NCBI RefSeq assembly: GCF_014652615.1 | Contig: NZ_BMZD01000002.1 | Span: forward strand, 1 to 64,000 | Source of the DNA: Novosphingobium arvoryzae | GTDB taxonomy: Bacteria; Pseudomonadota; Alphaproteobacteria; Sphingomonadales; Sphingomonadaceae | Direction: 5' to 3' | DNA: 64,000 nt | In this document: positions 19,065 to 28,510 of the stretch, piece by piece | Numbering within the stretch: the first letter of the stretch is position 1 | Layout: every line of letters starts with the position of its first letter | Notes under the pieces: model-generated | The model's input: the letters and a program-made list of their open reading frames with translations, nothing else | What the model was told of the DNA's origin: nothing | The model's database searches: none | Program-made: the position numbers and the translations under genes

Positions 19065-19343
19065 TTAGCGGAAGTTGTCCGCGTAAGCCTGCAACTTCAG
19101 GCGGCGCGGCGGCGTGGCATGCACTTCGGCCGCGATGCCGTGCTTGTCGGCATAGGCCTGCGCTTCGGCCTGGGTGTTGAACTTCAGCACGACCTGCACT
19201 TGCGTGTCACCCGAGCCGGTCCAGCCCATCAGCGGATCGGGCCGCCGCGCTTCGGCCGGCGCGAATTCAAGGATCCACTGGCCAAGCAGGGCCTTGCCAG
19301 ACTGCATGGCGTTCTTCGGGCGCTGATAGATACGTGCGGACAT
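19065..19343 (-). CDS. NDUFS4-like complex I accessory subunit
   Basis: A 92-residue protein with the NDUFS4/ETC_C1 pattern 'ARIYQRPKNAMQSGKA', 'WILEFAP' and 'DPLMGWTGSGDTQVQV'. In mitochondria and alphaproteobacteria this subunit stabilises NADH:quinone oxidoreductase. It strongly supports an alphaproteobacterial source. It stands alone here, away from the nuo operon. Confidence 0.9.
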   Translation of the reverse strand: MSARIYQRPKNAMQSGKALLGQWILEFAPAEARRPDPLMGWTGSGDTQVQVVLKFNTQAEAQAYADKHGIAAEVHATPPRRLKLQAYADNFR

Positions 19344-19434
19344 GGGCAGCAGCCCTGCGTCGAATCGCGGCTGGAATCAAGTCCGGTTGTATCAGCCCGC
19401 GCGGCGATTGAGCGTTTTTACAGCCGCAGCCGCG

Positions 19435-21885
19435 TCAGCGGCTCTGCGGCCTGGCAAGGAACGCATTCTTGGTTTTCAGGCTGGCCACCTCGTCCCACGG
19501 CGCATCGGGCCAGCGGTGCTTGGGATAGCGGCCCTTCATGTCCTTCACCACGTCGCGCCACGATCCGCGCCAGAACGCGGGCAGATCGCGCGTGGTCTGG
19601 ACCGGCTTGCCGCCCGGATCGGTCAGCTTGAGCAACAGGGGCTGCGGCGGCTGGCCGAACGTGGGGTGCCGATCCAGCCCGAACAGGGCCTGCACGCGCA
19701 GTTCCACGCTGGGGCCGCCCGGATCGTCATAGTCGATCGCATGGGTCGTGCCCGCCGCGCTGGTGAACTGCGCCGGGGCGAGCTTTTCAAGCGCCTGCTG
19801 CCCCGCATAATCCAGCCGCGCGCGCAGGGCCTCGTGCACTTTGCCGGAATCGAGCTGATCCAGCCGCCGCGTCAGCAGCGGTCCCAGCCAGTCGTCAAGC
19901 TCGGCCAGCAAGGCTTCCTCGCCAAGCGCCGCGACACCGGCAAAACGGGCGCGGCGCAGCAGGTTCTCGCTGGCGCGGGACAGCGGGACCAGTCCCAGCC
20001 CATCAGCCCGGATCCGGTCCACCAGGAACGCGCGGATCGCTTGCGCATCGGGCGCGGGATCGGGGCCGCGCGTCAGCGTGACCGCGCCCAGCCGTGCTTC
20101 CAGCAGCGCTTCGACCCGCCTGTCATCCGCCACCCAGCGCAGCGCGGTGCGGCGTTCGATCCGGTGGGCCAGCCAGCGCGTGACTTCCGCCTCGTCCAGA
20201 GCAATCGCCCCGGTGATGCGCGCGCCGGTGGCCGCCCCTTGCGCATCGCCGACCGCCAGCCATTCGGCGCGGGCCAGCGGGGAAGCGGGATCGAGCCGCA
20301 GCCCCCTGCCCCCCGCCGTCAGCCACTCCTCGCCAGAGGGAGAGCGGCGGCGGGCGATATTGTCGGGGAAGCCTTCGGCAAGCAGGATGCCAGGCGGCGG
20401 CACATCGGCACTTGTCCGCTCCACCAGTCCCTTGGCCTGCCGTGCCCAGCGCTCGGCCAGCTGGCGCGATGCCTCGGCGCGCGCCGAGCGGTCCGCGTTC
20501 CAGCGGTCCAGCCGCGCGGCCAGATCTTCCCCCCGCCCGCCAAGGCCCCGCTCCTGGAGCAGCAGCGCCAGCCGCGCGCCCTCTACCGCCGCGCCATGCT
20601 GCGCAGCATAGAGCAGCATATGTGCCTCGCGCGGGGCCATCGGCAGCGCCGCCATCTTGCGCCCGTGCGGCGTGATCCGCCCCGCCGCATCGAGCGCGCC
20701 GAGCGATTGCAGCACGCCCCGCGCCGCAGCCAGTGCAGCGGCGGGTGGCGGATCGATCCATGCCATCGCCGCCGGATCGCCCGCGCTCCACTGCGCCAGC
20801 CCCAGCAGCAACGGGGCGAGATCGGATGTCAGCATTTCCGGCGGATCGAACGGCGCGCGGCCCGGATGCGCGGCCTCTTCCCACAGGCGGTACGCCACAC
20901 CCGGCCCCTGCCGCGCGGCGCGACCCGCGCGCTGCGCGGCGGCCGCCTGACTGGCGCGGTGCGTGACCAGCCGGGTGACGCCCGCCGCCTTGTCATACTC
21001 CGCCCGGCGCGAGAGGCCTGCATCGACCACCACCGAAACCCCGTCCAGCGTCAGCGAGGTTTCGGCGATGGCAGTGGCCAGCACGATCCGCCGCCGCCCC
21101 TGCGGATCGCGCCGGATCGCCGCGCGCTGCGCTGCCGGTTCGCACTGCCCGTGCAGCGGCAGCACCAGCGCGGCGGGCAGCTTGTCCGCCAGCCGCTCGC
21201 GCACCCGCTCGATCTCGCCCACGCCGGGCAGGAAGGCCAGGATGTCACCCGTCTCTTCGCGCCAGGCGGTCAGGATCGCGCTGGTCATTGCCTCTTCAAT
21301 TCTGAGGTCCGGCCGCGCGCCCAGCCAGCGGATGGTCAGCGGATGGACCTTGCCCTCGCTCTCCACCACCGGTGCATCGCCGAGCAGGCCGGCGAAGCGC
21401 GCACCGTCGATCGTGGCGGACATCACAACCAGCCGCAATTCGGGGCGCAGCAACTGCTGGCTCTCAATCGCCAGTGCGAGGCCAAGGTCGGAATCGAGGT
21501 GCCGCTCGTGCGCTTCGTCAAACAACACCGCCGACACGCCCGAGAGCTCCGGGTCGTTCAGAATGGTGGAGACAAAGATCGCCTCGGTCATCACCAGCAC
21601 ACGGGTGCGCGCGCTGCGCTTGCTGTCCAGGCGAGTGAGATAGCCGACCGTCTCACCCGGTGCCTCGCCCAGCAATTCGGCCATCCGCTCCGCCGCCGCA
21701 CGGGCGGCGACCCGGCGCGGCGACAGCAGGAAGACGCTGCCACTGCACCACGGCTGGTCCAGCAGGGCCGTGGCCACCGAAGTCGTCTTGCCCGCCCCCG
21801 GCGGCGCGATCAGCACCGCGCTCGTCCCGCCACGCAGCGCGGCGAGCAGATCGGGCAGGACGGTATGGATCGGCAGGTCGGTCAC
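19435..21885 (-). CDS. hrpB: ATP-dependent helicase HrpB
   Basis: A DEAH-box helicase of 816 residues when started at GTG 21885 (VTDLPIHTVLPDLLAAL), the normal HrpB start and length. Walker A is APPGAGKTT near residue 30, DEAH is in LFDEAHERHLDSD, and motif III is SAT. 'QAAAAQRAGRAARQGPG' is the Arg-finger motif VI. The open frame runs about 560 bases further upstream but into sequence antisense to the aldo/keto reductase. The role in bacteria is poorly defined (RNA metabolism). Confidence 0.93.
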   Translation of the reverse strand: MTDLPIHTVLPDLLAALRGGTSAVLIAPPGAGKTTSVATALLDQPWCSGSVFLLSPRRVAARAAAERMAELLGEAPGETVGYLTRLDSKRSARTRVLVMTEAIFVSTILNDPELSGVSAVLFDEAHERHLDSDLGLALAIESQQLLRPELRLVVMSATIDGARFAGLLGDAPVVESEGKVHPLTIRWLGARPDLRIEEAMTSAILTAWREETGDILAFLPGVGEIERVRERLADKLPAALVLPLHGQCEPAAQRAAIRRDPQGRRRIVLATAIAETSLTLDGVSVVVDAGLSRRAEYDKAAGVTRLVTHRASQAAAAQRAGRAARQGPGVAYRLWEEAAHPGRAPFDPPEMLTSDLAPLLLGLAQWSAGDPAAMAWIDPPPAAALAAARGVLQSLGALDAAGRITPHGRKMAALPMAPREAHMLLYAAQHGAAVEGARLALLLQERGLGGRGEDLAARLDRWNADRSARAEASRQLAERWARQAKGLVERTSADVPPPGILLAEGFPDNIARRRSPSGEEWLTAGGRGLRLDPASPLARAEWLAVGDAQGAATGARITGAIALDEAEVTRWLAHRIERRTALRWVADDRRVEALLEARLGAVTLTRGPDPAPDAQAIRAFLVDRIRADGLGLVPLSRASENLLRRARFAGVAALGEEALLAELDDWLGPLLTRRLDQLDSGKVHEALRARLDYAGQQALEKLAPAQFTSAAGTTHAIDYDDPGGPSVELRVQALFGLDRHPTFGQPPQPLLLKLTDPGGKPVQTTRDLPAFWRGSWRDVVKDMKGRYPKHRWPDAPWDEVASLKTKNAFLARPQSR

Positions 21886-21926
21886 AGCGGGGGCCTTAGC
21901 CGATCCTCCCCGCTCCGGGGAGGGAC

Positions 21927-22943
21927 TTATCCCATCGGATACATGATCTCGCGGCTGACCTTGTCGATGGCTTTCATCACATCGCTCGGCAGCACCAGAT
22001 CGGCGGCGGCGAAGATGTCGGGCAGATGCTCTTCCTTGCTGACCCCGACGATGGTGGAGGCCACGAAATCGTGCTGCTTCGACCATGCCACCGCCATGGT
22101 CGCCACGCTCATCCCCGCTTCGGCAGCGATGGCCATGAACCGTTCGGTCGAGGCGACGGACTTTTCGTTGACGAACCGCCGCCCCATCGCCGCCTGCCGC
22201 CCTTCCATTTCCAGATAGCGGGTAAAGCGCGCACCGGCAGGACGCGCACCCCCGGAATACTTGCCCGTCAGCACGCCCCCGCCAATCGGCGAATAGGGAA
22301 TCAGGCTGACCCCTTCCTTGCGGCAGACCTGGGCGAGTTCGTCCTCGAACCGGCGGTTGTTCAGGCTGAAGTTGTTCTGGATCGTCTGGTAGCGCACGGT
22401 GCCAAGCCGCTGCGATGCTTCGATGGATTTCATCAGGCCCCAACTGGTTTCGTTGGAACAGCCGGTGATCCGCACCTTGCCCGCGCGGACCAGTTCACCC
22501 AGCACTTCCATCGTTTCGTCATAGGGCGTGTCGTGATCGGGCCAGTGGGTCTGGTAGAGGTCGATATAGTCCGTCCCCAGCTTCTTCAGGCTGTCTTCCA
22601 CCGCGACCATGATATTGTGCCGGTCCAGCGCGGTCATGCCATTGCGCTTGGGGCTGCGGAACCAGACGTGGCTGGGACCGGACACCTTGGTAGCCAGGAT
22701 GATCGCATCGCGCGGCTTGGTTTTCAGCCACTTGCCGACGATTTCCTCGGTCCGGCCCACCCATTTGGGATCCGGCGGCACGGGATAGCCCTCCGCCGTG
22801 TCGTAGAAGTTGATGCCCTGGTCATAGCACTGGTCGAGGATGCGCAGCGATGTCGCCTCGTCCACCTGGCTGCCGAACGTCATCGTCCCCATGCAGATGT
22901 CGGATACGACAAGGGCGGATGTGCCGAGGCGACGATGCTGCAT
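21927..22943 (-). CDS. aldo/keto reductase
   Basis: An NADPH-dependent oxidoreductase of the YhdN/Tas-like group, 338 residues. It starts 'MQHRRLGTSALVVSDICMGTMTFG' and has the catalytic Asp/Tyr ('FYDTAEGYPV'), Lys in 'ILATKV' and His in 'YQTHWPD'. The C-terminal cofactor loop holds 'STIVGVS'. The substrate is unknown. It lies downstream of ispB in the same direction, with a hairpin (22958-22968 with 22978-22988) between them and a GGGAG ribosome site. Confidence 0.9.
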   Translation of the reverse strand: MQHRRLGTSALVVSDICMGTMTFGSQVDEATSLRILDQCYDQGINFYDTAEGYPVPPDPKWVGRTEEIVGKWLKTKPRDAIILATKVSGPSHVWFRSPKRNGMTALDRHNIMVAVEDSLKKLGTDYIDLYQTHWPDHDTPYDETMEVLGELVRAGKVRITGCSNETSWGLMKSIEASQRLGTVRYQTIQNNFSLNNRRFEDELAQVCRKEGVSLIPYSPIGGGVLTGKYSGGARPAGARFTRYLEMEGRQAAMGRRFVNEKSVASTERFMAIAAEAGMSVATMAVAWSKQHDFVASTIVGVSKEEHLPDIFAAADLVLPSDVMKAIDKVSREIMYPMG

Positions 22944-22957
22944 TATGCCAATTCTCC

Positions 22958-22988
22958 CGTTACGCTGTGTTTGCAGCAGCGTGACGGG
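22958..22988. terminator. hairpin between ispB and the aldo/keto reductase
   Basis: CCGTTACGCTG (22958-22968) pairs with CAGCGTGACGG (22978-22988) with one G-T wobble. No T-run follows, so termination is possible but not certain. Confidence 0.35.
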
Positions 22989-23016
22989 TCAGCAGGGCCG
23001 GGTCAATACGGCCTGA

Positions 23017-24033
23017 TCAGAACCGGCGGTAAACCGCGAACTCCGCCGCTTCCGCCATGGCCGAGCGGGCCGCGCCAGCCGGGAAGCCGGCAATCGCGTC
23101 AATCGCGCGCTGGGCGAAGTGGCGGGCGCGTTCGCGGGTAGCGTTGACGGTATCATGGCGGCCGATCAGTTCCACCGCATGGGCAAGGTCCGCATCGGAC
23201 GTGCGGTGCCCGCCAATCGCGGCGCGCCAGAATTCACGCTCTTCCTCGGTCCCGCGGGCATAGGCCAGGATCACCGGCAGGGTCATCTTGCCTTCGCGGA
23301 AGTCGTCGCCCTTGCCCTTGCCCATTTCGCCGCTGTCGGAATCGTAATCCATCGCGTCGTCGACCAGCTGGAAGGCGATGCCCAGGTTGCGGCCATAATC
23401 TTCCAGTGCGCGCTCCTCCGCCTCGCTCTTTTCGGCGACGACGGCGGCAATCCGGGTGGCAGCGGCGAACAGCGCGGCGGTCTTGGCGCCGATGATCGAG
23501 AGATAGCGCTCTTCGCTCGTCTCGATCTGGCGCTGCGCGGTCAGCTGATCGACTTCGCCTTCGGAGATGACCGAGCTGGCGTTGGACAGGATCTTCAGCA
23601 CTTTCAGGCTGCCGTCCTCGACCATCAGTTCAAAGCTGCGAGTAAACAGGAAATCGCCGACCAGCACGGTCGCCGGGTTGCCGAACACCATGTTGGCGGT
23701 CGCCTTGCCCCGGCGCAGTTCGCTGCCATCGACCACGTCATCATGCAGCAGGGTGGCGGTGTGGATGAATTCGACCGCTGCAGCCAGCTTGTAGTGGCGT
23801 GACCCCTGATAGCCGCACAGCGCCGCCCCGGCGAGCGTCAGCATCGGGCGCATCCGCTTGCCGCCACCCGCGATCAGGTGCCCGGCCAGCGCGGGGATCA
23901 GCGGAATGCGGCTTTGCATCCGGTCGAGAATCACGGAATTGACGGCGTTCATGCCGTCGGCGGTCAGCGCCAGCATCGGCTGCAGGGAAGGCTCTTCCGC
24001 GCGCGGGCGCAGGGGGATCACGTTGGCGCTCAT
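23017..24033 (-). CDS. ispB: polyprenyl diphosphate synthase (quinone side chain)
   Basis: A trans-prenyltransferase making the long isoprenoid tail of ubiquinone. The two Asp-rich motifs are LLHDDVVDGS and QLVDDAMDYDSD. 'GGGKRMRPML' binds the allylic substrate. ATG 24033 gives 338 residues; the open frame extends 22 codons further. It diverges from the chorismate mutase gene. The chain length (C40 to C50) cannot be read by eye. Confidence 0.92.
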   Translation of the reverse strand: MSANVIPLRPRAEEPSLQPMLALTADGMNAVNSVILDRMQSRIPLIPALAGHLIAGGGKRMRPMLTLAGAALCGYQGSRHYKLAAAVEFIHTATLLHDDVVDGSELRRGKATANMVFGNPATVLVGDFLFTRSFELMVEDGSLKVLKILSNASSVISEGEVDQLTAQRQIETSEERYLSIIGAKTAALFAAATRIAAVVAEKSEAEERALEDYGRNLGIAFQLVDDAMDYDSDSGEMGKGKGDDFREGKMTLPVILAYARGTEEEREFWRAAIGGHRTSDADLAHAVELIGRHDTVNATRERARHFAQRAIDAIAGFPAGAARSAMAEAAEFAVYRRF

Positions 24034-24122
24034 CGGCTTCGGCCCTTGCCCCCCGGCGCGACCGAACGCAAGTGCATTCAGGGCCATGGAACTGTCCAAA
24101 ATGACATGCTAACGGCGCAAAT

Positions 24123-24416
24123 ATGTCCGAACCGCAACCCGATCCCGTCCTCGCCGGTTTCCGCTCCAGCATCGACAACATTGATGCCGCGCTGATCCAC
24201 ATTCTGGCGGAGCGTTTCCGCATCACCAAGGCGGTCGGCGCCTACAAGGCCGAGCGGCAGTTGCCCGCATCCGATCCGGGCCGCGAGGAACGCCAGATTG
24301 CGCGCCTGCGCAAGCTGGCCGAGGATGCCCAGCTCGACCCGGAATTTTCCGAAAAGTTCCTGCGCTTCATCATTCAGGAAGTGATCCGCCACCACGAACA
24401 GGCGGCAGGGAAGTAA
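24123..24416 (+). CDS. chorismate mutase, AroQ type
   Basis: A 97-residue all-helical enzyme converting chorismate to prephenate for Phe/Tyr synthesis. The pattern 'FRSSIDNIDAALIHILAERFRITKAVGAYKAERQLPASDPGREERQI' gives the active-site Arg, Lys and Glu positions of the AroQ family. Monofunctional, without a prephenate dehydratase domain. Confidence 0.93.
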   Translation: MSEPQPDPVLAGFRSSIDNIDAALIHILAERFRITKAVGAYKAERQLPASDPGREERQIARLRKLAEDAQLDPEFSEKFLRFIIQEVIRHHEQAAGK

Positions 24417-24422
24417 GCCCGC

Positions 24423-25121
24423 TCAGGGGGCGTAATCGCGCACCCAGCGGCTGGTGATGATGGCAAAACCGTCCCCGCCCGCAATCGCCTCGCTGCCCGC
24501 AGCGGCGCGGCGCAAGGCGGCAACGTCTTTCGCGGTGCAGCCCTCGCCCTTGATGGCCAGCCCCTTGAACGGCTTGTCGGTCACGAACCGGCTGCGCCCG
24601 GGTTTGTTCGCCTTGCGCGCCGGTTTCGGGCCGCACAGCACCGGCCAGCGGCGCAGGGCGGTGATGCGGCCTGCATCGTCCAGCGCGACCGGCTGGACTG
24701 CGGTATAGATGTAGAACGGCTTGCCTTCGTCCACGCCGTCAACCGGTGGACCGCTGGCGAGCACCGGGCCTTTCGATGCGATCTGGTCAATCTGCGGCCT
24801 GCCGTCGGCCAGCACGTGGGCAATCCTGTCCCAGCGCGCCGGATCCAGCCGCTGCGCCGGCGGAAGCTCATCGTCATCAGAGGCCGGGCCAAGGTATTCG
24901 CCGCCGCGCGCCAGCACCGGGCGTGCGCAATCGGGCCAGTCCGGCAGGGCGGCAGCGGGATCGACCACGCAGTCTTCGGTATCGACCATCGCCCAGATGC
25001 CGTCCTTAAGCTGCGGACCGGAGGCAGCATTGAACCACGGCCGCTCTGACACGACCATGTTGCACCCGCTGAGCCCAAGCGCCGCAAGTCCGGCCAGTAA
25101 CGTGCGTGTGGCTCCGCCCAT
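24423..25121 (-). CDS. putative lipoprotein (232 aa)
   Basis: ATG 25121 opens a lipoprotein signal (RTLLAGLAALGLSGC), with lipidation at Cys19. Its start codon shares a base with the stop of the histidine kinase gene (TGATG), so it is translationally coupled to the sensor. The mature part has paired Cys residues and no family I recognise. The location suggests a periplasmic accessory to the two-component system. Confidence 0.75.
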   Translation of the reverse strand: MGGATRTLLAGLAALGLSGCNMVVSERPWFNAASGPQLKDGIWAMVDTEDCVVDPAAALPDWPDCARPVLARGGEYLGPASDDDELPPAQRLDPARWDRIAHVLADGRPQIDQIASKGPVLASGPPVDGVDEGKPFYIYTAVQPVALDDAGRITALRRWPVLCGPKPARKANKPGRSRFVTDKPFKGLAIKGEGCTAKDVAALRRAAAGSEAIAGGDGFAIITSRWVRDYAP

Positions 25122-26494
25122 CACCCCGCCCCTCGTGCCCGTGGCAGGCGCAGCTTCACTAGCAGGCCGCCAAGGTCCTCGCTCTCTTCCAGCGCGACCG
25201 AACCGCCATAAATCTCGGCCACGTCGCGCACGATCGCCAGGCCCAGCCCGGTCCCCGGCTTGCCGGTATCCAGCCGCGCGCCGCGATCGAAGATGCGTTC
25301 GCGTTCTGCCTCCGGGATGCCCATGCCGTCGTCCTCGACCCAGATTTCGCACAGCTCGCTGCCCGGCACGGCGTCCAGCGTCACGAACACGCTGCCCCCG
25401 CCATACTTGGCCGCGTTCTCGATCAGGTTGCCCAGGATTTCGTCAAGGTCCTGCCGCTCGATCGCCACTTGCGCGTCGCGGTTGCCGTCAAGGTCGAAGC
25501 GGGTGCGTTCATAGAGCCGCGTGACCGCGCGCAGCACCGCCTCCACGCTCTCGGCCACGCTGGCGCGCGCCTGCCCCACCGCGCGGCGGCCAACCGCGCG
25601 GGCGCGGGCGAGGTGGTGGTCGACCTGGCGGCGCATCACCGCCGCCTCGCGGATCACGGTATCGGGCAAGTCCGGCGCGCGGGCCGTCGCGGCGTTCATC
25701 ACCACGGTCAGCGGCGTTTTCAGCGCGTGGGCCAGATTGCCCGCATGGGTCCGCGCCTCTTCCGCCTGCTTTTCCGAATGGGCCAGCAGGGCGTTCAGCT
25801 CTTGCACCAGCGGCTGCACTTCCAGCGGCAGCGGATCGGTCACGCGGTTGGCCCCGGTGGTGCGCATTCGCTGGATCGCCAGCCGCACCCCGCGCAGCGG
25901 GCCAAGGCCATACCAGGTCTGCAGGACCGCCATCAGGAACAGCCCCAGCCCCAGCACCAGAAAGCTCCACGCCAGGATCGAGCGGATCCGGCGGATCTGG
26001 CCATCCAGTTCGGTGCGGCTTTCCGCGACCGTGAACCACCATTTCGTGTCGCTGCCCGGCAGGATGATCGAGCGCTCCATCACCCGCAGCGGCTCGCCCG
26101 GAAACTGATCGCTGTCATAGATGTGGGGGGCGTTGTCGAAATGGTCGGCGTGGACTTTCAGGCTGCGGTCCCACAGCGAGCGCGAGGGAAAATCCTCATG
26201 CCCCTTGCCACTGATCTGCCAGTAGAGACCGCTGTTCGGCTCCAGAAAGCGCTGGTCGCCAAGCGGGCGGTTGAAGAACACTTCCCCGTCCGGGCCGATT
26301 TCAGCCGAACCGATCATCGCGGTCAGCATATAGCCCAGCTGGTTGTCGAAATTGCGCGTGACGAGATTGGTCAGCGTCCGGTCGAGCGCGATCCCGCCCA
26401 GCAGCAGCAGGATCGCGATCCAGCCCGCCGCGATCACCATCATGCGGCGCGACAACGAACCGATATGGGACCGGGCGTTCGGAGTGTCGGCCAC
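25121..26494 (-). CDS. sensor histidine kinase, PhoQ/FeuQ-like
   Basis: An inner-membrane sensor with TM1 at about 18-37, a periplasmic domain at 38-171 and TM2 at 172-194. A HAMP-like linker and the HisKA phosphoacceptor His256 (NLAHALKTPL) follow. The ATPase domain has an N box (ENAAKYG), G1 (VEDDGMGIPE) and G2 (GTGLGLAIV). It is 15 bp downstream of its response regulator, in one operon with an upstream PepSY-like gene and a downstream lipoprotein. The signal is unknown. Confidence 0.92.
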   Translation of the reverse strand: MADTPNARSHIGSLSRRMMVIAAGWIAILLLLGGIALDRTLTNLVTRNFDNQLGYMLTAMIGSAEIGPDGEVFFNRPLGDQRFLEPNSGLYWQISGKGHEDFPSRSLWDRSLKVHADHFDNAPHIYDSDQFPGEPLRVMERSIILPGSDTKWWFTVAESRTELDGQIRRIRSILAWSFLVLGLGLFLMAVLQTWYGLGPLRGVRLAIQRMRTTGANRVTDPLPLEVQPLVQELNALLAHSEKQAEEARTHAGNLAHALKTPLTVVMNAATARAPDLPDTVIREAAVMRRQVDHHLARARAVGRRAVGQARASVAESVEAVLRAVTRLYERTRFDLDGNRDAQVAIERQDLDEILGNLIENAAKYGGGSVFVTLDAVPGSELCEIWVEDDGMGIPEAERERIFDRGARLDTGKPGTGLGLAIVRDVAEIYGGSVALEESEDLGGLLVKLRLPRARGAG

Positions 26495-26508
26495 GCCCCT
26501 TCCCCGGC

Positions 26509-27183
26509 TTACCCGCGCGATTGGGCGGGATCGTCCAGGCTATAGCCCAGCCCGCGGATCGTGGTGATCACGTCGGCGCCCAGCTTCTTGCGAATGCGGG
26601 TAACGAACACTTCGATCGTGTTCGAATCCCGGTCGAAATCCTGATCGTAGATGTGCTCGATCAGCTCGGTGCGGCTGACGACCTTGCCCTTGTGGTGGAG
26701 CAGATAGGACAGCAGCTTGTATTCCTGCGCGGTCAGCTTCACCGGCTCACCGTTCAGCGTGACGCGGCCCGAGCGCGTATCCAGCCGCACGTCGCCCGCA
26801 ATCAGTTCGCTGCTGGTGTTGCCCGATGCGCGGCGGATCAGCGCGCGCAGGCGGGCAATCAGTTCCTCGGTCTGGAACGGCTTTGCCAGATAATCGTCCG
26901 CGCCAGCGTCTAGCCCGGCGACCTTGTCCGACCAGCTATCGCGGGCGGTCAGCACCAGCACCGGGAACTTGCGGCCTTCCTTCCGCCACATCCCCAGCAC
27001 GGTCAGCCCGTCGATTTCCGGCAGGCCCAGGTCAAGGATCACGGCGTCGTAATCCTCGGTCGAGCCCATGAAGTGCCCGTCCTCGCCATCGACCGACAGG
27101 TCGACCGCATAGCCATTGGCTTCAAGCGTGGACTTCAGCTGCTTGCCGAGAGTCGGTTCGTCCTCGACGATCAGGATGCGCAT
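26509..27183 (-). CDS. OmpR/PhoB-family response regulator
   Basis: The receiver domain has the acidic pair ED at 7-8, phospho-acceptor Asp51 (ILDLGLPE), Thr79 and Lys101 (YLAKPF). The C-terminal winged helix has 'LTAQEYKLLSYLLHHKGKVVSRTELIEHIY' and 'RIRKKLGADVITTIRGLGY'. It is the partner of the adjacent kinase and similar to the PhoP/FeuP group. Confidence 0.95.
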   Translation of the reverse strand: MRILIVEDEPTLGKQLKSTLEANGYAVDLSVDGEDGHFMGSTEDYDAVILDLGLPEIDGLTVLGMWRKEGRKFPVLVLTARDSWSDKVAGLDAGADDYLAKPFQTEELIARLRALIRRASGNTSSELIAGDVRLDTRSGRVTLNGEPVKLTAQEYKLLSYLLHHKGKVVSRTELIEHIYDQDFDRDSNTIEVFVTRIRKKLGADVITTIRGLGYSLDDPAQSRG

Positions 27184-27260
27184 TGGAAATTCCCCTGTGG
27201 AAGGCCGATCAAATGGAGCCTAACCCCCATGGCGTCAAGCAATCTGCCCTGCCGCCGCGT

Positions 27261-27554
27261 CTAGCGCGACTGGCGCAGAATGTCGCCCGAACGGGCATCG
27301 ATATCGACGAAAATCACCCGGCCTTCGCGGATGAACTTCAGGCGATAGACCATTACCGTCGGGTCGTATTCCGGCCCCAGATATTGCGCGCCGCCCATCA
27401 TTGGCAGCACTTTCTGTTCCAGCTGGCGCAGCGGCAGGACATTGCCGGCGCGCGCTTCGCGCCGAACCTGCTTCTGCTCACCCGCTGGCTGGGCCACCGC
27501 CGGAACAGCCGGCACGGCAAGGGCGAGGAGGATGAGGGCTGTCAGCTTTCGCAT
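27261..27554 (-). CDS. PepSY-like periplasmic protein (97 aa)
   Basis: ATG 27554 starts a signal peptide (RKLTALILLALAVPAVPAVAQ). The mature domain ends 'MVYRLKFIREGRVIFVDIDARSGDILRQSR', the typical PepSY strand pattern. It lies 78 bp upstream of the response regulator. Small PepSY proteins in this place often modulate the linked PhoPQ-like system. Confidence 0.8.
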   Translation of the reverse strand: MRKLTALILLALAVPAVPAVAQPAGEQKQVRREARAGNVLPLRQLEQKVLPMMGGAQYLGPEYDPTVMVYRLKFIREGRVIFVDIDARSGDILRQSR

Positions 27555-27600
27555 AATGCTCGGGTGATAGGCTGCCGGGATTGAACGCGGTGTGAATGAC

Positions 27601-28443
27601 TTAGCCACGCCGGAGCAAGGCTATGTAGCGGTCGCGGATTTCGCCGGTGAGCGGCCCCGGCGTGCCGGAACCGATGGGCTTGCCGTCCACTTCGACTACC
27701 GGCAGCACCAGCGATCCGGCGGCGGAAACGAACGCCTCGCGCGCGGCGAACAACTCGTCCGGGGTAAAGGGGCGCTCCTCCACCGCCAGTCCCATCTCCC
27801 GCGCGATGGCCAGCGCGTTGATCCGGGTCACGCCCGGCAGCACGCCCGTGTCCACCGGGTGCGACACCAGCACACCGCGCGCATCGATGATGTGGGCGTT
27901 GGCGCTGGTCTGTTCGGTAATCACGCCATTTTCCACCAGCCACGCATCGTCCACCCCGGCTTCGCGCGCCACTTCCTTGGCCAGCACGGCATAGAGCAAT
28001 TGCGTGGTCTTGGCCGAGCGGATCGCCCAGCGTCCTTCGGGGTGCAGGATAATCTTCAGGCCGGTCTTCGCCTTGGGAATATCGACCAGCGCCGCGTCCT
28101 GGGTGAAGGCGAACCGCGTGGCCGGGACATTCGGCACGGGCGAGAGGAAATCACGGTCCTCCGGCGCGCCGCCGGTGATCTGGAGATAGACCCGCCCCTC
28201 GGTCAGGTTGTTGCGGGCAATCAACTCGGCCAGCACGGCGGGCCAGTCGGTATCGTCGCTGATCCGTGCGGTCGCCTTCGACCGTTCCAGCCGCGCGGCG
28301 TGATAGGGCCAGTTGCAATAGTGCCCGTCCAGCACCGGGGACACTTCATAGACCCCTTGGGCGAACAGCAGTCCGCGATCGAAAATCGATACCTTTGCCT
28401 CGGTTTCGGGCAGGAATTCACCGTTTAGCCAGACTGTTCGCAT
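27601..28443 (-). CDS. dat: D-amino acid aminotransferase
   Basis: A fold-type IV PLP enzyme of 280 residues that interconverts D-amino acids and 2-oxo acids, for example D-Ala and D-Glu for the cell wall. Markers are 'FDRGLLFAQGVYEV', the PLP Lys in SAKTTQLL, and 'WLVENGVITEQTSANAHIID'. 'DTGVLPGVTR' follows. ATG 28443 is chosen because the family starts at MRTVWLNGEFLP. Branched-chain or 4-amino-4-deoxychorismate relatives are less likely. Confidence 0.88.
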   Translation of the reverse strand: MRTVWLNGEFLPETEAKVSIFDRGLLFAQGVYEVSPVLDGHYCNWPYHAARLERSKATARISDDTDWPAVLAELIARNNLTEGRVYLQITGGAPEDRDFLSPVPNVPATRFAFTQDAALVDIPKAKTGLKIILHPEGRWAIRSAKTTQLLYAVLAKEVAREAGVDDAWLVENGVITEQTSANAHIIDARGVLVSHPVDTGVLPGVTRINALAIAREMGLAVEERPFTPDELFAAREAFVSAAGSLVLPVVEVDGKPIGSGTPGPLTGEIRDRYIALLRRG

Positions 28444-28510
28444 CCCCCATCCCTGCCCCCGGCGCTGGCGCCTTGTCAACTTGGCATCCGCCGCCTAGTT
28501 GCCGCGCATC

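Noticed and set aside
8783..21900. Long frames antisense to secA, lon, dnaX and hrpB
   Set aside because: They are by-products of high-GC codon use on the other strand, with low-complexity Arg/Ala/His composition and no family resemblance.
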